Source: Rhynchopus sp. YZ270_cl-10
Lineage: Eukaryota; Euglenozoa; Diplonemea; Diplonemida; Diplonemidae
Reading direction: 5' to 3'
Assembly (NCBI GenBank): GCA_964035575.1
Contig: OZ037909.1
Span: forward strand, 310,001-374,000
Length of the DNA stretch: 64,000 bases
Shown: in pieces, positions 58,400 to 64,000 of the stretch
How the letters are laid out: every line of letters begins with the position of its first letter
Position numbering within the stretch: position 1 is the first letter of the stretch
The notes under the pieces: model-generated
Databases searched by the model: none
Told to the model about the DNA's origin: nothing
The model's input: the letters and a program-made list of their open reading frames with translations, nothing else
Position numbers and translations under genes: made by a program

Positions 58400-59410
58400 G
58401 AAAGAGAAATGTTTGAGACAAAAAATAAAGAAAAAAGAAAAAAGTGAGAAGATTCGAGTGGTGTAATGTTATGTAACCTTTTCAAAAGGGGGGTTGTGTG
58501 AGTAGTAAAATTGTTAAAAGGAGGGGGTGGGGGCGGGGGGTGAAGTTTTGAAAAAATGGGGTTTTTGGAGGGAGGGGGTGGGAGGGAGGGTGGGTGGGGG
58601 GGATCTTTTTCTGAAGTCGTTTGTGTATAATGGTTATTTTCAAGAAGCTTTTTGCTTGTTTTGTTTAAAAAAAGGGGTTCGTTTTGTTAGAAGAAAAATA
58701 AATCGGCGATAAACCGCACGTCTCTAGTAGGACTATTTTCCCTTTTCTTTCTCGCGATATCTTTTTGTTAGTAAACCTTTTAATCGCCAAATACCCTCCT
58801 TCTCCCGCAAAGAAGACTGCGAAATCAACAAAAAAAATGAGAAGTTGGTCACGATGATCTAAGCCTCGTGCACAACCCGAAAAACGTTCATTTTCTATTT
58901 ATTTTTTATTTTGCAAGACACATTCCCTACCCCCCTTTGGAAGGCACTCCTCAGAGGGATTTTATTTTTTCAACTTCTCCTCTTTTATTTACCCAGAAAG
59001 TAGAAGTTCTACGCCAAAAACAAATACATTATTTCATATACTTTCTTTTCTTAAATGAAACGAAAAGAAAGCACAAATACATGAGGAGAAAAGCTTTTGA
59101 CGCATCGTTCAAAGGCCGTTGACAGTGTACAGTTGGTATATGACCGGGTGTACCGAGGTGGACACCCCCCAACCATGCAGTCCTACATCCATTTTCGTGG
59201 TTTACATCTGACACATGCTACTCGAAGCAAATCTGGAGTTCACACCCATCCCACCCACAATGAAGCGATCCAAGACAATCAAGAGACGTCACCCAAACTG
59301 GGTCACGGTGTGGTGGCCTTTTTTTATGGATCATTTTGCGAACACACGCATGAATCCTATCTGATAGGGTCCGGTTGAGACACCTTTTTCGTTCCCCCCC
59401 CCCCCCTTTC
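58400..59410. other. Intergenic, with family A repeat
   Basis: AT-rich, with G-rich tracts near 58520-58610. A possible diverged family B piece (GATGATCTAAGCCTCGTGCA) lies at about 58853. No gene. Confidence 0.45.
59110..59211 (+). repeat. Family A repeat, near-complete copy
   Basis: GACAGTGTACAGTTGGTATA, TGACCGGGTGTACCGAGGTG, GACACCCCCCAACCATGCAG, CCATTTTCGTGGTTTACATC. Confidence 0.75.
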
Positions 59411-60274
59411 TCAGAGCATGCCTGCTGAGACTACGGAGAGGTAGTCCTCAGGGGGCAGGCGGGATGCGGTTCCCCAGAAGCGGCGGAGGTTTTTCTCGAG
59501 ACTCATGCTGAAGGGGTTTGACGCGCCTCCACGAAGGTAGAAGAACTTCTCGGGGCGGGCAAATTCGACGGTGGTGGTGTTGCTGAACATCAGGTAGATA
59601 TGCCCGATGCACAGCGGCAGCGCGAAGCACTCCATCCCCACCCCAGCACACCACACATACATCGCTAGGTAGTAGTGCGGGTTCTCCCCATCTAATAGAT
59701 CCCATACATAAAACGCGCCCACAACGAACCAAATATTCAACAAAAAGACGAACACCAAAAACTCTCGATGGTTCTGCGCGCCGACACAATTTTTCAGCCA
59801 AAAACAGTGGTGGTCAAATTTGGCGATGCACACCCCGCACTTATGACAGTGCTTTGCGCGAGGTGGTCTGGTGGTTCGACAGTATTGGCAGAACTGCTCG
59901 CTTTGAATCCCCTCAGGGAGGCGCGACGTTATCCGCTCCATCTCACGCAGAAGAGAAGGATCGCCATTACGTTTTGCAAGTCGTCCTGGATCGCTTAGAA
60001 CCATACGAAGGTATAGCATATCAACGAGGAGGGTGAGCAGGAGGTACCATGTGTCAACAATAAAGAGAATGAGGAACATGCCTGCGGTCTGGGTTGCGAC
60101 GAAGAAGAATATTGCGCAGGTCGAGGCGCCGTGTGCCTCGGCTCGGTCCTCTTTGTCCCAGTCGATGGTGCGACCCTCGGCATCAAGTCGTGCAAGCTCT
60201 TCTTCTACATCAATCTCTTCATCTTGCATCCCAAACGCATGAACTGGCATTGCACTGACCTGAAACCGTGTCAT
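59411..60274 (-). CDS. DHHC-type protein S-acyltransferase (palmitoyltransferase)
   Basis: A 287-residue membrane enzyme that transfers a fatty acyl group, usually palmitate, to cysteines of target proteins. The Cys-rich domain is complete: CRTTRPPRAKHCHKCGVCIA, then KFDHHCFWLKNCVG with the catalytic DHHC at 154-157 and NHR after it. Two hydrophobic helices lie before it (about 52-72 and 74-92) and two after it (about 172-190 and 206-230), the standard four-helix topology, with N- and C-termini and the DHHC domain on the cytosolic side. An acidic N-terminal segment (DEEIDVEEELARLDAEG) precedes helix 1. It has no ankyrin repeats. Substrates cannot be predicted. No intron. Confidence 0.9.
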   Translation of the reverse strand: MTRFQVSAMPVHAFGMQDEEIDVEEELARLDAEGRTIDWDKEDRAEAHGASTCAIFFFVATQTAGMFLILFIVDTWYLLLTLLVDMLYLRMVLSDPGRLAKRNGDPSLLREMERITSRLPEGIQSEQFCQYCRTTRPPRAKHCHKCGVCIAKFDHHCFWLKNCVGAQNHREFLVFVFLLNIWFVVGAFYVWDLLDGENPHYYLAMYVWCAGVGMECFALPLCIGHIYLMFSNTTTVEFARPEKFFYLRGGASNPFSMSLEKNLRRFWGTASRLPPEDYLSVVSAGML

Positions 60275-61080
60275 AGTATTGCAATAATTTTGAAAGTGGG
60301 ATAAAAAAAGGGGGTGGGAGGGAGGGGGGGTGTGTGTTCTAAAATGCGTGAGGGGGTATTGTGCAAAGGATTGGGGGGGGTTTTAAAAAAAAATGGAGGA
60401 GAAAGTTTTTGTTCGTTCCATTTCCACAAAAAATGGAGGGAAAAGACGCGCCATTTTTTTGCCCGAGATGCTCGGGGGAACCCAAAAAAAGGTACAACAA
60501 AAAAAGGCTATTGCGTGAAGTGACTTTTTTTTGTGTGGAGAGTGGAGAATACGATGTAGCAATACAACGAGGCAAAAAAGCTCCACTCCAAAAAAAAAAA
60601 AAAGAGGGTAGAAATAGCATAGATGAGACTTACTGAAGATAAAAAAAAGGAAACAAAAAAGACGAATCTTTTACTGACACCTCAACGGATGCGAGGACAG
60701 GGAAAAGAAAAAAAAAAAAATGGGAACGAGGCTTGACAACAAAAACCGAACGTCATCTCTATTCACGGAGCACGCAGACACACAACACGACCAGCAACAC
60801 GCAAAAATGGGTTCGCTCCTATGCCCACAATTTTTTTTTCCGACAACAAAAATTTTACCCCCTCCCCCGCCCCCTTTCCCTGATAGCTGCATTGAAAATC
60901 GGATAGGGCGAATACACCATACAGAGAACGCAATCATTACCCCGTTTCCCCTCCTCCTCCTCCTCCCCAAAACAGAGAATTTGATCAAAGGGAGTGATCG
61001 TTTCTGAGCTGCCGAAGAAAACCCTTTGCAAGATGCCTCACCAACATCATGTACGCATCTAATAAAAGGAGAAAATATTA

Positions 61081-61112
61081 TGAACTGACCCTAAGCATCT
61101 CGTGCTTAGGCA
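61081..61112 (+). repeat. Family B hairpin
   Basis: TGAACTGACCCTAAGCATCT, CGTGCTTAGGCAC; CCTAAGC pairs with GCTTAGG over a CATCTCGT-type loop. Confidence 0.65.
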
Positions 61113-61126
61113 CAGACAAACTAAAA

Positions 61127-61190
61127 AGTGAGGTTATTAATACAGGCACCTCTGACTGACCCACGACGCCAGCCCCGGATGAAAGCAGAA
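61127..61190 (+). repeat. Family D repeat
   Basis: AGTGAGGTTATTAATACAGG, CACCTCTGACTGACCCACGA, GCCAGCCCCGGATGAAAGCA. Confidence 0.65.
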
Positions 61191-61256
61191 TAATAAGAGA
61201 AACGGCGTTGTGACCCATCGCTTTTTACGGAAGTTTTTGAAGGGACAATAAAAACA

Positions 61257-61835
61257 TCATTGTGCAGCACACCCAGGTTTTCCGCCTTCCGCTTTTGCGT
61301 CATCCTCCTCCGCTTTCTCAACTGGAGGGGACAGCTCTGATAGGTCAATTCTCCCGAGAATAGTGTATTTCGCCTGGTATTTCTCCTCCCAGTCGTCCAA
61401 CACCTTCATTTGCTTGGCGTCGAGAGAGGTCCAGGTTTGGTTGAGTTCTGTTGTTCCGATGACCACCTTTGCGAGGTGACGTGAGCTATCTGCTCCTGCA
61501 AAGGCAAAATAGGACATCCCCTCTCCATAAAACCCAGGATCCACCCTGTACACTACTCCCTTGCATGAAATGCATAGGTCCTTCCCATTAAGCCCCTTCA
61601 GCTCGGAAAGCTCTGCCAATGTGAAGACTTTGTCGGGATGCACCGGGGGGTACTGCTTCCCCAAGACCTTATGGTGGTCTGTCAGAAACGCCACCACCGC
61701 CTTATCACCCACCCTCTCGGCAACAATTTCAATGTCAAATAACCCGAGCCCCTTCTTGCGCAAAAAGGCGATCTTCTTGTCAGGCGTGCTTGGCGACACC
61801 TTTGGGTCTTTCAAGAATGCGGCAGCTTCCTCCAT
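61257..61835 (-). CDS. PEX14-N-like domain fused to MAPR / cytochrome b5-like domain
   Basis: A 192-residue protein. Residues 5-42 (AAAFLKDPKVSPSTPDKKIA, then FLRKKGLGLFDIEIVAER) resemble the small N-terminal domain of PEX14 (AVKFL...V..SP...R..FL.KKGLT..EI), which binds WxxxF motifs of PEX5. Residues 70-165 match membrane-associated progesterone receptor (MAPR) cytochrome b5-like proteins: FTLAELSELKG, GVVYRVDPGFYGEGMSYFAF, AGADSSRHLA and LDDWEEKYQAKYTILGRI. Tyr103 and Tyr109 sit at the positions of PGRMC1 Tyr107 and Tyr113, the latter the haem ligand. No transmembrane helix is visible. The tail is acidic and ends GCAAQ. MAPR proteins bind haem and partner P450 or sterol enzymes. The fusion hints at a peroxisome/glycosome link, but that is inference from a short domain. 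Confidence 0.75.
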   Translation of the reverse strand: MEEAAAFLKDPKVSPSTPDKKIAFLRKKGLGLFDIEIVAERVGDKAVVAFLTDHHKVLGKQYPPVHPDKVFTLAELSELKGLNGKDLCISCKGVVYRVDPGFYGEGMSYFAFAGADSSRHLAKVVIGTTELNQTWTSLDAKQMKVLDDWEEKYQAKYTILGRIDLSELSPPVEKAEEDDAKAEGGKPGCAAQ

Positions 61836-61862
61836 TTATTGGGAAAGGTAAAAAAGGGAGGT

Positions 61863-61863
<1 letters not shown>

Positions 61864-61892
<29 letters not shown>
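61864..61892. repeat. GT microsatellite
   Basis: GTGTGCGTGTGC followed by nine uninterrupted GT units. Confidence 0.8.
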
Positions 61893-61893
<1 letters not shown>

Positions 61894-62027
61894 GGGGGGC
61901 TTCACTGAGAAGGAAGGTGTTTGAGGGGAACATAAAAATATATCCGGTCCGCTAGATCAGATCTAAAGCATTGCATGCTTCCACACCCCATGTTTGGCCA
62001 GGGACTCTTCAGAGTGTCAGTTGCAAA

Positions 62028-62222
62028 AAAAGATCGGGTCTTTTGTGCGCTCAAAGCCGGGAAAACAAAAAGGTGAAAAAATTGTGTTAAACCGAAGTAC
62101 GGTTGTTGTGGTTAATTGAGTACTCAAAGAAAACAAGCAAGCTTCTGTTTTTTTTCTCAATCCGTTTTGTTTGCCCTGCAGCGCTGCCTCCAATCTTTTT
62201 AGAATTGACAACAAGTTGTTTT
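62028..62222 (+). repeat. Family F repeat, copy 2
   Basis: Collinear with 9040-9232: GATCGGGTCTTTTG, GTGCGCTCAAAGCCGG, GTTAATTGAGTACTCAAAG, TTTGCCCTGCAGCGCTGCC, AATCTTTTTAGAATTGACAA. Confidence 0.8.
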
Positions 62223-62232
62223 ATCAAAAAAA

Positions 62233-62290
62233 AAAAGTTGGCTTGAAATGCAAAGCACTCTCTGTGAACAGTGTGTACCTTTGGTATGTG
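62233..62290 (+). repeat. Family A repeat, 5' half (3' half at 63192)
   Basis: AAAGTTGGCTTGAAATGCAA, AGCACTCTCTGTGAACAGTG, TACCTTTGGTATGTGA. The remaining family A sequence resumes after the foldback element. Confidence 0.65.
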
Positions 62291-62362
62291 AACGCGACAG
62301 CAATATGGGGTAGTACGAGAGGAATTCCCATTTCTAGTCCCTGGGTGTCTACTGGTTGTCCG

Positions 62363-63203
62363 AGGGTGTCCACCCCCCCCCGTAGGGGGTCCGACTCCCA
62401 TGTAAATTTTTGTCCATTTTATTATTTTTTCAACATTAGGCCATTTCCCGGGCACCCCCGGGTGAATCCTGCCCCCAAAATGGGGTGTCTGGGCACTGTG
62501 GGCCCAAATTCACCCTCTAGGTACCACAAAATACAAAAAAAATTGAAAAAAATGGTGAAAAATAGGCTATTTTGGCCTTTTGGGCAACATAGCCGGTTTT
62601 GACCAAATTTCCAAAAAATCAAACAAAAGTCCAAAAAATAGACGAAAAAGGGCGTCTCTGGACACAATTTCGACCCAAAAATGTGTTTTGGGTCAATTGA
62701 AAACGGGGTTTCACCCTTTTGACACTTTTTTTGACGTTTTTTTGTGTTTTTAGGTGCAAAAACGTCCGGGGTGGGATGAGCATGGGATGAGCTTGGGATG
62801 AGCACAAAAAAACACACACAAAACATCTAAAAAAGTGGCAAAAGGGTGAAAAACCGGTTGCAATTGACTCAACCCACTTATTTCCGTCGAAATTCTGTCC
62901 AGATACTCCCTTTTTCGTCTATTTTTTGGGTTTTTTTTGATTTTTTTTTGGGAAACGGTTTTTAGTCAAAAACCGGCCATTTTGCCTAAGGCCAAAATAG
63001 CCTATTTTCACCATATTTTTCAATTTTTTTTGTATTTTGTGGTACCTAGAGGGTGAATTTGGGCCCACAGTGCCCAGACACCCCATTTTGGGGGCAGGAT
63101 TCACCCGGGGGTGCCCGGGAAATGGCCTAATGTTGAAAAAATAATAAAATGGACAAAAATTTACATGGGAGTCGGACCCCCTACGGGGGGGGGTGGACAC
63201 CCT
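62363..63203. mobile_element. Foldback element with long inverted arms (about 840 bp)
   Basis: The left arm runs from 62363 for about 215 bp and is repeated, inverted and almost perfect, at about 62985-63203. Landmarks: AGGGTGTCCACCCCCCCCCG, GTAGGGGGTCCGACTCCCAT, CCCGGGCACCCCCGGGTGAA, CACCCTCTAGGTACCACAAA. Weaker pairing continues inward (CCAAAAAATAGACGAAAAAG versus its complement at about 62910). There is no open frame. No clear target duplication was found. Confidence 0.85.
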
Positions 63204-63243
63204 ACCATGCGGTCCTTACATCCATTTCGTGGTTTATATCTGA
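63192..63243 (+). repeat. Family A repeat, 3' half
   Basis: GGGTGGACACCCTACCATGC, GGTCCTTACATCCATTTCGT, GGTTTATATCTGA. Confidence 0.65.
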
Positions 63244-63634
63244 GAAAAAAAAATTGGAGGGGAGGCTGGGGGGGGGCTTCTTTTGTGTCAAAAAAGAGAG
63301 AAAACAGACGACTAATCGATATAAACGGGGGGGGGAGAAGGGGGTAAAAAAAAAGGAGGGAAGAGAGAATGAGAAAGAAGGTGTAGCGTCAAAGAAATGT
63401 ACTAAAAAAAAGGAGGGGTTGGTATAAAAGAAAACCGGGTTATTTGTTACGCTTTATTGTTGCAAAAAAATAAAATAAAATTACACATATTGGGTTTATT
63501 GCACGCTTGTCAACAAAATAAACGAAAAGAAGAAGAGAAAAAAAAAAAAACAAGTAATTGCTATCGAAAAACAACGGAGTGTGCTGTGGAATATGGGGGG
63601 CCCCACGCTCCTGGAACTCCACCCTGTAGAAATG

Positions 63635-64000
63635 CTATACAATACTCTGCTCTTCTGCAGGTATGCAAAAACGTTCTTCGTACGCTGCCAGAACCACTGG
63701 ACGCCTGCACCGGGGGCTGTCCTCCTCAGACTCCTCTTCGTCCAGCACCATCTGCTCGAGCGCGTTGTTTGACGTAGGCTGGGCAGGCTCGATAACCATT
63801 TGCTCGATGGGTGTGAGGCGGACTCAGCGTGTTCCACATCGTAGTCGTCCACAGGCTCCATTCGTTGTGGTCGTCGTCAGAGGAGTGCGGAAGGAACACA
63901 GAATGCACAGACGACAAACTGTCGTCAATCACCAGGCGCATCAGACCACGCCAGGATGCTATGGTGGGTTCGAAAATCACGCGTGGTTTTCCCGCAGGAC
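63635..64000 (-). pseudogene. 3' end of an unidentified gene, frame appears interrupted
   Basis: GC-rich, coding-like sequence entering from the right edge. Three consecutive stretches look coding but lie in different frames: IFEPTIASWRGLMRLVIDDS (from the edge to about 63870), EPVDDYDVEHAESASHPSSK (about 63860-63800) and IEQMVIEPAQPTSNNALEQM with an acidic run and AAYEERFCIPAEEQSIV before the stop at 63635-63637. No GTATGY intron separates them. This may be a decayed gene or the result of small sequence errors. No family is recognised. Confidence 0.4.

Larger units (their letters stand above)
60275..61256. other. Intergenic, AT-rich
   Basis: Homopolymer-rich. Family B and D repeats lie near the right end; no gene. 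Confidence 0.5.
61836..63634. other. Intergenic with large repeats
   Basis: Holds a GT microsatellite, family F, a split family A and a long-arm foldback element. A-rich and G-rich sequence fills 63245-63580. No gene seen. Confidence 0.5.

Noticed and set aside
1-64000. Spliced-leader RNA gene
   Set aside because: No sequence with an SL-like exon followed by GTATG and a stable downstream fold could be recognised; GTATG occurs many times by chance.
1-64000. Retroviral, LTR, Polinton-like or other capsid-bearing element
   Set aside because: No reverse transcriptase, integrase, capsid or protein-primed polymerase motif was seen in any frame.

Overview
The window looks like nuclear DNA of a euglenozoan protist, most likely a diplonemid such as Paradiplonema/Diplonema. 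That is an inference from several signals. Every recognisable full-length gene lies on the minus strand, as in a polycistronic array. Coding-strand pyrimidine tracts precede most start codons, as expected for spliced-leader trans-splicing. Ten conventional introns that I could place by frame all begin GTATGY, the donor motif also used by euglenozoan spliced-leader RNAs. A small-subunit rRNA fragment at 10789-10872 carries the euglenozoan-type 5' end. Genes are GC-rich. Intergenic DNA is AT-rich, full of homopolymers and packed with short repeats.

Layout (all genes minus strand): OATP/SLCO-type transporter (253-1836); CIB-like EF-hand protein (2483-3307); ORC1/CDC6-type AAA+ protein (3925-5604); ferroportin with a detached last exon (8799-10684); five-exon EGF-like single-pass membrane protein (19307-21139); degenerate kinesin-like protein, four exons (28632-31048); IP3 receptor, two exons (32245-39782); 72-residue secreted peptide, two exons (41816-42096); C2H2/P-loop GTPase/RING protein (47703-48866); 1066-residue protein with a P-loop right behind a signal peptide (49165-52365); SMC-family ATPase with a long N-terminal extension (53501-58399); DHHC palmitoyltransferase (59411-60274); PEX14-N-like plus MAPR/cytochrome-b5-like fusion (61257-61835); and the 3' end of an unidentified gene (63635-64000). 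One Cys-rich exon-like piece (26791-27135) lies on the plus strand.

The gene-poor stretches at 5605-8798, 10873-19306 and 21140-28631 hold most of the repeats: at least ten dispersed short families (called A to J here), three short non-autonomous hAT-like transposons with perfect 8-bp target duplications, two tiny inverted-repeat elements with 5-bp duplications, a long-arm foldback element and two rRNA fragments. Family B is a hairpin with paired changes in its arms. Copies of A, D and F sit inside introns. Every dispersed-repeat copy I found reads in the plus direction, opposite to the genes.

Between the secreted-peptide gene and the RING gene a 2.3-2.7 kb segment is tandemly duplicated, with a third, internally deleted copy. 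Each full copy carries a GC-rich block with several stems that may be an unidentified structured RNA. Next to it is a 7-bp minisatellite flanked by arrays of a 10-bp unit.

The genes do not form one pathway. Calcium signalling (IP3 receptor, CIB-like protein), metal and organic-anion transport, chromosome maintenance (ORC1/CDC6, SMC), protein lipidation, and ubiquitin-type and GTPase functions are mixed, as is normal in euglenozoan gene arrays. I saw no retroviral, LTR-type or Polinton-type element and no toxin gene.
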